A stretch of 64,000 nucleotides of DNA from Bacterioplanoides sp965200585 (GTDB lineage: Bacteria; Pseudomonadota; Gammaproteobacteria; Pseudomonadales; Oceanobacteraceae): the NCBI RefSeq assembly GCF_965200585.1, contig NZ_OZ241361.1; one strand, 5' to 3'. The notes under the pieces are model-generated. The model was not told the DNA's origin. It searched no databases and was given only the letters and a program-made list of their open reading frames with translations. Shown here one piece after another: positions 16,664 to 24,496 of this stretch. Each line of letters starts with the position of its first letter. Within the stretch, counting starts at the first letter, position 1. The position numbers and the translations under genes were made by a program.

Positions 16664-18469
16664 TCAGAACGCGAAGTGTTCTTCATCCAGATCCATCAGA
16701 GTGTCTGCACCCGCAACCATAGTAGCAGCGTGAGACGCTGTACGTGGCAGAATACGAGTGAAGTAGAAGCGTGCTGTGGTCAGCTTGGCTTTGTAGAAAT
16801 CTTCTTCAGTGGTACCGGCAGCCAGAGCGTCTTGTGCCGCTTTCGCCATCTTAGCCCACAGGTACGCCAGCGTTACGTAGCCAGAGTACATCAGGTAATC
16901 TACAGAAGCAGAGCCTACTTCGTCACGATCTTTCATAGCGTTCATGCCAATTTTCATGGTCAGATCGCCCCACTCTTTGTTCAGCTTAACCAGCGGCTCA
17001 ACGAACTGTGCCATGGCTTCATTTTCTGCGTTTTCTTTGCAGAAAGTGTGAACAATCTTAGTGAAGTTTTTCAGGCTTTGGCCCTGAGTCATCAGAACTT
17101 TACGGCCTAACAGGTCAAGTGCCTGAATACCAGTGGTACCTTCGTAGATGGTCGAGATTTTAGCATCACGTACCAGCTGCTCCATACCCCACTCAGCGAT
17201 GAAACCGTGACCACCAAATACCTGAACACCCAGGTTAGTGGCTTCGTAACCAGTTTCAGTCAGGAACGCTTTGGCGATTGGCGTCAGGAAGCCCAGCAGC
17301 TCATCAGCGGCTTTTTTGTCTTCGTCAGTGTTGCCTTTATGAACGATGTCATTTTGCAGTGCAGTCAAGTAAACCAGTGCACGACCACCCTCAGCAAATG
17401 CTTTCTGAGTCAGCAGCATTTTACGAACGTCTGGGTGAACGATGATTGGATCAGCTGCTTTCTCTGGCGCTTTAGGGCCAGTCAGAGAACGCATGGCCAG
17501 ACGATCTTTGGCGTATGCCAGAGCGCCCTGGAAAGAACCTTCAGCTGCCGTCACACCCTGCAGAGCAGTACCGATACGAGCGGTGTTCATAAAGGTGAAC
17601 ATGCAGTTCAGACCTTTGTTCTCAGGGCCAATCAGGAAGCCTTTAGCGCCATCAAAGTTCATCACACAGGTAGAGTTACCGTGGATACCCATTTTGTGTT
17701 CGATAGAACCACACACAACATCGTTACGATCCGCTACTGCGCCATCCGCAGAAACGTTGAACTTAGGAACGATGAACAGAGAAATACCTTTAGTACCTTC
17801 TGGTGCACCTGGCAGACGAGCCAGAACGATGTGCACAATGTTCTCAGCCATGTCGTGTTCACCGGCAGAGATAAAGATCTTGGTACCAGAGATAGAGTAA
17901 GAACCGTCAGCATTTGGCTCAGCTTTGGTTTTCAGGATACCCAGGTCAGAACCACAGTGAGGCTCGGTCAGACACATGGTACCCGTCCACTCACCGCTAA
18001 CCAGCTTGGTCAGGTAGGTATCTTTCTGCTCTTGAGTACCCCAGGAAGAGATAGTGTTCATCGCACCGTGAGACAAACCCGGGTACATACCCCAAGACCA
18101 GTTAGCAGTACCAACCATCTCAGAGATAACATTGCTCAGAGACTCTGGCAGGCCCTGACCACCCACTTCTTCGTCGTGAGACAGTGTTGGCCAACCGCCT
18201 TCAACAAACTGAGCATAGGCTTCTTTAAAGCCAGTAGGAGTCGTTACAGAGCCATCTTCGTGACGAGTACAGCCTTCTTCGTCACCAACACGGTTCAGAG
18301 GAGCAATAACATTTTCACAGAATTTAGCACCTTCGGTGATAATGGCATCAACCATTTCCGGAGTAGCGTTTTCAGCATAAGCTGGCAGGCTGGCGTAATG
18401 TCCTGGCACATCCAACACTTCGTCCATTACGAACTTAATTTCACGCAGGGGAGCTTTATACTCTGGCAT
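16664..18469 (-). CDS. Acyl-CoA dehydrogenase, FadE/DmdC-type (four-domain), paralogue
   Basis: Tandem paralogue of the preceding gene: 601 aa with the same domain order and a near-identical N terminus (MPEYKAPLREIKFVMDEV). Active-site landmarks are CLTEPHCGSDLGILKTKA, GTKIFISAGEHDMAENI and the catalytic Glu in STIYEGTTGIQALDLLGRK. The pair recalls the neighbouring fadE genes PA0506-PA0508 of Pseudomonas aeruginosa, which divide long- and medium-chain substrates; that division is only inferred here. A perfect PsrA-like palindrome lies 80 bp upstream, pointing to derepression by fatty acids. Confidence 0.94.
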   Translation of the reverse strand: MPEYKAPLREIKFVMDEVLDVPGHYASLPAYAENATPEMVDAIITEGAKFCENVIAPLNRVGDEEGCTRHEDGSVTTPTGFKEAYAQFVEGGWPTLSHDEEVGGQGLPESLSNVISEMVGTANWSWGMYPGLSHGAMNTISSWGTQEQKDTYLTKLVSGEWTGTMCLTEPHCGSDLGILKTKAEPNADGSYSISGTKIFISAGEHDMAENIVHIVLARLPGAPEGTKGISLFIVPKFNVSADGAVADRNDVVCGSIEHKMGIHGNSTCVMNFDGAKGFLIGPENKGLNCMFTFMNTARIGTALQGVTAAEGSFQGALAYAKDRLAMRSLTGPKAPEKAADPIIVHPDVRKMLLTQKAFAEGGRALVYLTALQNDIVHKGNTDEDKKAADELLGFLTPIAKAFLTETGYEATNLGVQVFGGHGFIAEWGMEQLVRDAKISTIYEGTTGIQALDLLGRKVLMTQGQSLKNFTKIVHTFCKENAENEAMAQFVEPLVKLNKEWGDLTMKIGMNAMKDRDEVGSASVDYLMYSGYVTLAYLWAKMAKAAQDALAAGTTEEDFYKAKLTTARFYFTRILPRTASHAATMVAGADTLMDLDEEHFAF

Positions 18470-18548
18470 AGCGACTGACCTCTTTGCCTTATATGTTTTT
18501 GCAGCATCGTGCTGCTGGTTATTAGTAAGACAACGTTAATCGCTGCCT

Positions 18549-18568
18549 TTTCAAACAAGTGTTTGAAA
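18549..18568. promoter_or_regulatory. PsrA/FadR-type operator upstream of acyl-CoA dehydrogenase
   Basis: TTTCAAACAAGTGTTTGAAA is a perfect 8+4+8 palindrome containing the PsrA core CAAAC-N4-GTTTG known from Pseudomonas. It sits 80 bp before the start of the dehydrogenase gene at 18469, in a typical operator position. The regulator itself is not in this window. Confidence 0.7.
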
Positions 18569-18706
18569 CATACGTTCGCCTACCACCATTGTCAACCCTA
18601 TCGCACAGAACAATCCGCGACTTTTTATCCTAGCCAACACAGGTGTATTGAAATTTGAGAAATAATAAAATAATTGATCCGACATTCAGGACAGATAGGG
18701 AAATAA

Positions 18707-19600
18707 TCAGGCAACAGCGTTGATCAGGTCACCGGCTTTGGGGGCATCCGGTACAGAAATTTCCAGCAGGAATGCGTTAATGCGACGCATTCGGGCATTT
18801 TGTTCAGAGAAAGTATCCGCAGCAGATACCCGCTCTTGTGACTCAGCAGATTCATTATTCTTCTGATCGTTGTCGGCACGCTCTGTGGTTTGCTCGTCTT
18901 GAGAATCGTCTTCGCTGGCTTCAACGCGCTGCTCACGCTGCTGAGCACTGATTTCAGCCCGGGCCGTCGCTGCTTGCTGCGAAGCCTGAGCTGCAACCTG
19001 ACGATCCTGACTGGAAGGTTCCGCCGGAGCCAGAGCAGCGCGTTGAACCTGCTGCATTTTCTCCAGCGTTGCTTGTGGATCTCCCGGAATCACACTGACA
19101 TCAATCGGGACTTCTCCGGCAACTGCATAACGCACTCCATCTGGGCCACGTTGATAGGTATAACTTGGTGTTCCTGCCAATTGCCCACCCACCGCTGCAT
19201 GTGCAGCTTCGTGTGCTTTGACTTCGGCATCACGAGTTTTCAACTGACGAATCTGAGCAAGATCAGCTTCCTGCTGGCGTTGCTCGGCTGTTTCACGGCT
19301 AGCTTCCTGTTCACGACCAGAAGCTTGTTCAGGACTTGTCTCATCAGAAATACCTGTCTCTTCAGAAGCTGCTATGGCTTCGCTGTCGGTCGACGTATCG
19401 CTCTGAATTGCTTGATTAACCGGAGGACTTTGTTCACTGATACGGCGGCCGGCTTCGCTGATCGATACTTCTTCAACCGGAGCAAAAGCCACAGAATCCG
19501 TATTTTCCGCACCATCCACAGCAGACACGCCTGCACCGCCGACGATATTCGCCGGTGCAGCTGGTGCAGTAATCTGGTTCGTGTTGATGGCGATTTGCAT
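18707..19600 (-). CDS. SprA-related putative metalloprotease (HExxH)
   Basis: The 297-aa product has low-complexity, Q/E/S-rich flanks around a conserved core at residues about 110-180: VKAHEAAHAAVGGQ, YQRGPDGVRYAVAGEVPIDVS, and GDPQATLEKMQQVQRAALAPAEPS. HEAAH at 120-124 is an HExxH zinc motif. The core matches the SprA-related family often labelled putative metalloprotease; activity has not been shown to my knowledge. No signal peptide. The neighbour at 19673 has a tail like flagellar rod and hook proteins and may be co-transcribed. Confidence 0.78.
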   Translation of the reverse strand: MQIAINTNQITAPAAPANIVGGAGVSAVDGAENTDSVAFAPVEEVSISEAGRRISEQSPPVNQAIQSDTSTDSEAIAASEETGISDETSPEQASGREQEASRETAEQRQQEADLAQIRQLKTRDAEVKAHEAAHAAVGGQLAGTPSYTYQRGPDGVRYAVAGEVPIDVSVIPGDPQATLEKMQQVQRAALAPAEPSSQDRQVAAQASQQAATARAEISAQQREQRVEASEDDSQDEQTTERADNDQKNNESAESQERVSAADTFSEQNARMRRINAFLLEISVPDAPKAGDLINAVA

Positions 19601-19672
19601 GTTACGCTCGTTCCGGTTTTGTTATTGAATACCGGGTTCTTATTTAATACCGTGCTCTCTCAGACCCGATGC

Positions 19673-19930
19673 TCAGGCCTGAATATCAATAATAGACCCT
19701 AAGGTGCGGTCTTCAGCTTCTAATACTCTGGCATTCGCTTCGACAGAACGTTCCCCTTCTTTTAAATCGGTAGCAGCCTGAGCCAGCTGATCCGGACCTT
19801 CAACCGGGCGTTCTGTGGTTGCATCAACAACATCCTGCGCTGCGCGACGCACCTGATCCGTACCCTGACTGATCCCGGCTGATGCCGTTGTAAATGCTGA
19901 ACCTGTGGTTGAACCAATATTCATAGCCAC
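19673..19930 (-). CDS. Small protein with a flagellar rod/hook C-terminal-like tail
   Basis: The 85-aa product starts MAMNIGSTTGSAFTTASAGISQGTD and ends in EANARVLEAEDRTLGSIIDIQA. This tail strongly recalls the C-terminal helix of FlgE/FlgG-type axial proteins (EANAKV...D.ML..L). It has no other domain, no signal peptide and no cysteine. It lies 72 bp upstream of the SprA-like gene on the same strand. It could be a stray axial-protein fragment or a dedicated small protein that joins axial helices. No other flagellar gene is in the window. Confidence 0.6.
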   Translation of the reverse strand: MAMNIGSTTGSAFTTASAGISQGTDQVRRAAQDVVDATTERPVEGPDQLAQAATDLKEGERSVEANARVLEAEDRTLGSIIDIQA

Positions 19931-19980
19931 CTCCGCTAACGTTTAATGCCAAATTGTTTATATTTTAAACAGCAATATAC

Positions 19981-20009
19981 ACAGAAGCCAGCTTATCGCT
20001 GGCTTCTGT
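19981..20009. terminator. Perfect hairpin downstream of bioB
   Basis: ACAGAAGCCAGC-TTATC-GCTGGCTTCTGT is a perfect 12-bp stem in the gap between bioB and the small gene at 19673. No strong T-run follows on the minus strand, so it may be a weak terminator or an mRNA-stabilising hairpin. Confidence 0.55.
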
Positions 20010-20053
20010 TAGATTGAAAAATTATATCGCTAAAGTTTTAAGCGATTGGGCGG

Positions 20054-21121
20054 TCAGCTTGCTGCAGCGTCATAAAACATCGCATTCGGATCATTTTTTG
20101 CCGCAGGTTTCAGAATCTCATCCAGCTCTTTTGGCTGTTGTGTCACCTGATGATCCGAGTTGATGCCCAGCTTGCGGAACAGATCCTGATCTTTATTCGC
20201 TGCCGGATTCGGGGTCGTTAGCAGGCACTCGCCGTAAAAGATGGAGTTGGCTCCGGCAAAGAAACACATCGACTGCATTTCTTCCGTCATCTCCTCACGG
20301 CCAGCACTTAACCGCACATGAGATTTGGGCATCATAATCCGCGCGACGGCAATGGAGCGGACGAAGTCCAGTGGGTCCAGATCTCCCTCGGCTTCCAGAG
20401 GTGTTCCTGCCACTTTAACCAGCTGGTTAATCGGTACAGAATCCGGATGCTGGGGCAAATTAGCCAGTTGTACCAGCAACCCAGCGCGGTCTTTATTATT
20501 TTCACCCATACCTAAAATGCCACCGGAGCAAACTTTCATTCCGGCTTTACGCACGTTATCCAGTGTTTCTAAACGATCAGAATAGGTACGGGTGGTAATA
20601 ATTTCGCCGTAGTACTCCGGTGAGGTATCCAGGTTGTGGTTGTAATAATCCAGCCCGGCTTCAGCCAGGCGAGACGACTTATCTTCATCCAACATGCCCA
20701 GAGTCATACAGGTTTCCATACCTAAATCTTTGACACCTTTGACCATCGCCAGTACATAAGGCATGTCTTTTTCACGCGGAGAGCGCCAGGCGGCTCCCAT
20801 ACAAAAGCGATCAGAGCCCGCGGCTTTGGCGGCTTTGGCTTTTTCGATAACCGCCTCCACTTCCATCAGCTTTTCTTTTTCAAGCTTGGTATCGTAGCGA
20901 GCACTTTGAGGGCAATAAGCGCAATCTTCCGGACAAGCACCGGTTTTAATGGAGAGTAAAGTGCTGACCTGCACCTGATTCGGATCAAAATGCTGGCGAT
21001 GAATGCTGTGTGCCTGAAACAACAAGTCATTCATTGGCATCGTTAACAGCGCTTCAGCTTCTGCTACCGTCCAGTCATGACGCAATCCATTTTCTTTTTC
21101 AGCCAAGTGACCCATACCCAA
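20054..21121 (-). CDS. bioB: Biotin synthase
   Basis: Radical-SAM enzyme that inserts sulfur into dethiobiotin. The 355-aa product shows CPEDCAYC with Cys63, Cys67 and Cys70 for the [4Fe-4S] cluster, then FCMGAAWRSP, YYNHNLDTSPEYY, VCSGGILGMGE, and SAGREEM and FAGANSIFYG near the C terminus, all family hallmarks. It is divergent from comF, a common pairing in gammaproteobacteria. The other bio genes are not in line here; bioF would normally follow, but the downstream space holds unrelated genes. No BirA operator was recognised in the 63-bp gap. Confidence 0.97.
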   Translation of the reverse strand: MGMGHLAEKENGLRHDWTVAEAEALLTMPMNDLLFQAHSIHRQHFDPNQVQVSTLLSIKTGACPEDCAYCPQSARYDTKLEKEKLMEVEAVIEKAKAAKAAGSDRFCMGAAWRSPREKDMPYVLAMVKGVKDLGMETCMTLGMLDEDKSSRLAEAGLDYYNHNLDTSPEYYGEIITTRTYSDRLETLDNVRKAGMKVCSGGILGMGENNKDRAGLLVQLANLPQHPDSVPINQLVKVAGTPLEAEGDLDPLDFVRSIAVARIMMPKSHVRLSAGREEMTEEMQSMCFFAGANSIFYGECLLTTPNPAANKDQDLFRKLGINSDHQVTQQPKELDEILKPAAKNDPNAMFYDAAAS

Positions 21122-21184
21122 ATTCCAATCACTGTAAATAATAGTTATGGCTAAATACTAATTAACCAAGGGACGCGGTCAACT

Positions 21185-21919
21185 TTGAAGGCAATTACAG
21201 GGAACATCCGCTCACTTTTTAGCCAGCTGTTAAATGATCACCAGGAGTGTGAACTCTGCCTGCAGCCCACACGGCAACGCCTGTTTATTTGCGAAGCCTG
21301 TAGAGCACTGCTGCCCAGCCTTTATTCACCCTGTTCACAATGTGGAGAAGAGATGCCTGGGCACGGATACGTCAGTACTGGCACAAGCAAACGCTGTGGT
21401 CAGTGCCAAACCCGCCCTCCTGCGTTTGATTACGTTGTCTGCCAATACCGCTACCAGCCGCCGATCAGCCATTGGGTTCTGAAGATGAAGGACAAACGTC
21501 AATTTATCTGGGCGGAAAAAATTGCCCAGCTGATGCAGCAAAGTCCACCTACCATGTTGAACAAGGTGGATCAGATTGTATTTATTCCGTCACACCCGTT
21601 GCACCGCTTTCAACGAGGCTTTAATCCAGCAGAATGGATTGCCCTGGAGCTGAGTCGTGCTTTTGCGATTCCACTGGTAACAAATGCATTAATCAAAGGC
21701 TCAGGTAAAGATCAGCGCCAGGTTAATTTACAAAACAGTTTACGTAAAGGCTCAGCCCAGCTCACTGGGCAACATATTCTGATTATTGATGATGTAATGA
21801 CAACCGGTGCCACACTTGATGTCGCGGCATCATTATTAAAGCAACAAGGCGCCCGCTTGGTTGGCGCCTGGGTATTTGCCCGAACTCCTAAATACGATTT
21901 CAGTAACTCCCACCCCTAA
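21185..21919 (+). CDS. comF: ComF-family phosphoribosyltransferase-like protein
   Basis: The 244-aa cytoplasmic protein is linked to DNA uptake and DNA-processing pathways in naturally competent bacteria. An N-terminal zinc-ribbon region has cysteines in CELC, CEAC, CSQC and CGQC, and the C-terminal PRTase domain has the PRPP loop LIIDDVMTTGAT. SHPLHRFQRGFNPAEWIA is typical of the family. The annotated start is TTG; no ATG gives a better N terminus. It is divergent from bioB. Whether this organism takes up DNA cannot be told from one gene. Confidence 0.93.
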   Translation: MKAITGNIRSLFSQLLNDHQECELCLQPTRQRLFICEACRALLPSLYSPCSQCGEEMPGHGYVSTGTSKRCGQCQTRPPAFDYVVCQYRYQPPISHWVLKMKDKRQFIWAEKIAQLMQQSPPTMLNKVDQIVFIPSHPLHRFQRGFNPAEWIALELSRAFAIPLVTNALIKGSGKDQRQVNLQNSLRKGSAQLTGQHILIIDDVMTTGATLDVAASLLKQQGARLVGAWVFARTPKYDFSNSHP

Positions 21920-21997
21920 CCCTAAACTCAGTCCCAAGCCTGATTCAAACCGGAAAATCCGTCATACTAGGCCTCTTTTGTATCGATATTGAATATT

Positions 21998-22987
21998 ATG
22001 TCTGATCACCCTTACAGCCGCCTGACACCCACAGCCGTTATGGATGCCGTTGAATCCTTGGGATTCTTATGTGACGCCCGTGTTTTTGCGTTAAACAGTT
22101 ACGAAAATCGTGTGTATCAGGTGGGCATCGAAGAACAGAACCCATTGATTGTGAAGTTTTATCGTCCCAGACGCTGGAGTAAATCCTGCATTCAGGAAGA
22201 GCATGATTTCCTGCATGAACTTAAGCAACAGGAATTACCGGTTATTGCTCCGCTTGAGATCAATAACCAAACCTTATTTGAATTTGATGGTTTTTATTTT
22301 TCACTCTTTCCAAGACAAGGTGGACATGCACCCGAGATCAGCAATGAAGACGATCTGGAATTATTAGGCCGCTGGCTTGGGCGCCTACATTTAATTGGCG
22401 AAAAAACTCACTTTAAGCACCGCCCTCAAATTGCCGGAGTGCCCGATCTGGAACTGGCCTCACAACAGGTGTTGTCGAGTGGTTTAATGCCAGATGAATA
22501 TCAGGCAGCCTATACCTCTTTGATAACGGACTTACGTCAGGAAATTCAACAGGCTTATTTACCGCAAGCCCAAACACAAATCCGATTGCATGGCGATTTA
22601 CATAGCGGCAACTTATTACTGCGCGACGAAAATCTGTATCTGGTTGATTTTGACGATTGCCTAACCGGCCCGGCAATGCAGGATATCTGGATGCTATTAA
22701 GTGGTGATCGATATGAACAGCAGCAACAGTTGCAAGTGATCTGTGAGGGTTATGAAATGTTCCGGCCATTTCCAACCAATGAATTACCCCTGATCGAAGC
22801 ACTGAGAACATTACGTATGATTAAATACGCCGCCTGGTTATGTGTGCGTTGGCAAGACCCTGCTTTTCCGGCAGCGTTTCCCTGGCTAACCAGCCATCAA
22901 TTCTGGTCGCAGCATACCTTATCGTTACGCGAGCAACTCGCTGCGCTCCGAGAACCTACGATTCAGCTGCCCAATTTTAATATGTAG
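21998..22987 (+). CDS. srkA: Stress response kinase A (YihE family)
   Basis: Ser/Thr protein kinase of the aminoglycoside-phosphotransferase-like fold, which in E. coli counters stress-induced cell death. The product of about 329 aa aligns with YihE in LNSYENRVYQV, VVKFYRPRRW-like VKFYRPRRWSK, the catalytic loop RLHGDLHSGNLLL and the metal-binding LVDFDD, and ends near PWLTSHQFW. I prefer the ATG at 21998 (MSDHPYSRL); an in-frame TTG three codons earlier is possible. It is 78 bp after comF and ends at a strong terminator. Confidence 0.94.
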   Translation: MSDHPYSRLTPTAVMDAVESLGFLCDARVFALNSYENRVYQVGIEEQNPLIVKFYRPRRWSKSCIQEEHDFLHELKQQELPVIAPLEINNQTLFEFDGFYFSLFPRQGGHAPEISNEDDLELLGRWLGRLHLIGEKTHFKHRPQIAGVPDLELASQQVLSSGLMPDEYQAAYTSLITDLRQEIQQAYLPQAQTQIRLHGDLHSGNLLLRDENLYLVDFDDCLTGPAMQDIWMLLSGDRYEQQQQLQVICEGYEMFRPFPTNELPLIEALRTLRMIKYAAWLCVRWQDPAFPAAFPWLTSHQFWSQHTLSLREQLAALREPTIQLPNFNM

Positions 22988-23040
22988 AGAGTTTTCATCT
23001 GTAAAAAGTCTTAACGGGATAATCGTTTTTAATCTGTAGA

Positions 23041-23077
23041 AACAAAAAAACGGATGCCGAGGCATCCGTTTTTTGTT
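23041..23077. terminator. Bidirectional terminator between srkA and DUF1329 gene
   Basis: ACAAAAAACGGATGCC and GGCATCCGTTTTTTGT pair perfectly around a 2- to 4-base loop, with T6 on both strands. It serves both converging genes. Confidence 0.92.
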
Positions 23078-23093
23078 TTATCACTATTACTGA

Positions 23094-24461
23094 TTAACGA
23101 CGGCCAGAGCGACGTAATGCAGCAGGAGTGTAATCTTTCTGAGAACGAGTGAAGCCAAACTTGTAAGAGCTGTCTTCTTCGTTATCCAGACCCATAACCA
23201 GGTAGCGACCAGAGTTCAGATCATACAGAGTCTCAACGGCGTACCAAGGCACTTTCGCATCGTAGAACATCAGGTTGTGTGCTTCTGCTACACGCCACAG
23301 TTCACCACGACCATCGTAGTGGTCGATGGCTGATGCTTGCCAGGTGTCCTCATCAATGTAGAACACACGCTTGCCATAGATGTGACGCTTGCCATCTTTC
23401 AGAGTCGCTTCAACTTTCCACACGCGGTGCAGTTCGTAGCGGGTCAGTTCCTGATTGATGTGACCAGGCTGAATGATTTCATCGTACTTAACATCTTCGT
23501 GGTTCAGCTTGTAAGCATTGTATGGGATATACAGTTCTTGCTTGCCAATCAGTTTCCAGTCGTAACGATCTGGTGCACCATTGTACATATCGAAGTTATC
23601 GGAAGTACGCATACCATCGGAAGCGGTACCCGGACCATCGTATGCCACCTGAGGAGCACGACGTACACGACGCTGACCCGCGTTATAAACCCAGGCTTTA
23701 CGTGGCTCTTTTACCTGGTCCAGTGTTTCGTGAACCAGCAGTACGTTACCTGCCAGACGCGCAGGAGATACAACATCTTGCTTGAAATAGAACAATACGT
23801 TGCTGTCTTTATCCGGGTTAAAGTCACTCAACTTATTACGGAAGGTAAATTCATCTTTAAAACGAACAAGCTGGTAATCACCGTTTGCCTGTGGTGTCGC
23901 CTGACCCGCAATACGGGTAACAGAACCACCACGATAACGCACGATATGGTTCCAGATAACTTCCAGACCGTTAGAAGGAATCGGGAAAGCAACCCCTTCT
24001 ACGTAGTTTTCCATGCCGTTACCACCAGCGATCAGGCTGGTTTCAGTTGCATTCTTTTTAGTAACGTCATAAATGCTATCCGGGTAGCCTGACGAACGAC
24101 GTGTTTCGTATACCGGCATACGATAGGTTTCCGGATACTTTTCAAACATCGCTTTCTGACCATCGGTCAGCTTGTCGGCATATTCCTTATAATTCGCCGC
24201 CGTAATTTCAAACTTCGGCTTGTCATTCGGGAATGGGTCAACCAGACGCTTATCGCCTTGCGTGAAGCCCGCAGGGAACTCAGTGATACCACCAGTCCAT
24301 GCCGGAATTTCTCCACCATTACCAGCCATCTCAGCACCCATAGGTGTCAGAGACTTACCCAGCTCTGCCGCTTGCTCAGGGGTAACAGCTGCGTTAGCAG
24401 CTGCGACCATCACGGACAGCGCAATCGCGCTGCCCAGTTTTTTATAAGATTGTTTTAACAT
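23094..24461 (-). CDS. DUF1329 exported protein
   Basis: The 455-aa product has a cleavable signal peptide (basic start MLKQSYKK, cleavage after AANA near residue 25) and the DUF1329 domain throughout. Typical motifs are GGEIPAWTGGI, RRSSGYPDSIY, GLEVIWNH, RRVRRAPQVAYD and YDGRGELWRVAE. This family is almost always paired with DUF1302 outer-membrane proteins, is structurally related to LolB/LolA-like folds, and appears in loci for hydrophobic substrates. Here it follows a DUF1302 gene by 35 bp, and a lipase gene lies before that. A periplasmic lipid-handling role is inferred. Confidence 0.9.
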   Translation of the reverse strand: MLKQSYKKLGSAIALSVMVAAANAAVTPEQAAELGKSLTPMGAEMAGNGGEIPAWTGGITEFPAGFTQGDKRLVDPFPNDKPKFEITAANYKEYADKLTDGQKAMFEKYPETYRMPVYETRRSSGYPDSIYDVTKKNATETSLIAGGNGMENYVEGVAFPIPSNGLEVIWNHIVRYRGGSVTRIAGQATPQANGDYQLVRFKDEFTFRNKLSDFNPDKDSNVLFYFKQDVVSPARLAGNVLLVHETLDQVKEPRKAWVYNAGQRRVRRAPQVAYDGPGTASDGMRTSDNFDMYNGAPDRYDWKLIGKQELYIPYNAYKLNHEDVKYDEIIQPGHINQELTRYELHRVWKVEATLKDGKRHIYGKRVFYIDEDTWQASAIDHYDGRGELWRVAEAHNLMFYDAKVPWYAVETLYDLNSGRYLVMGLDNEEDSSYKFGFTRSQKDYTPAALRRSGRR

Positions 24462-24496
24462 AATTGTTAAACCTCAAATTACCGATTTTCTACTTA

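Noticed and set aside
17207..18478. 423-aa plus-strand open frame
   Set aside because: It lies fully antisense to a well-supported acyl-CoA dehydrogenase; its length is a by-product of the codon bias of that gene.
21122..21184. BirA operator between bioB and comF
   Set aside because: No TTGTAAAC-type half-sites with the right orientation and spacing were found.
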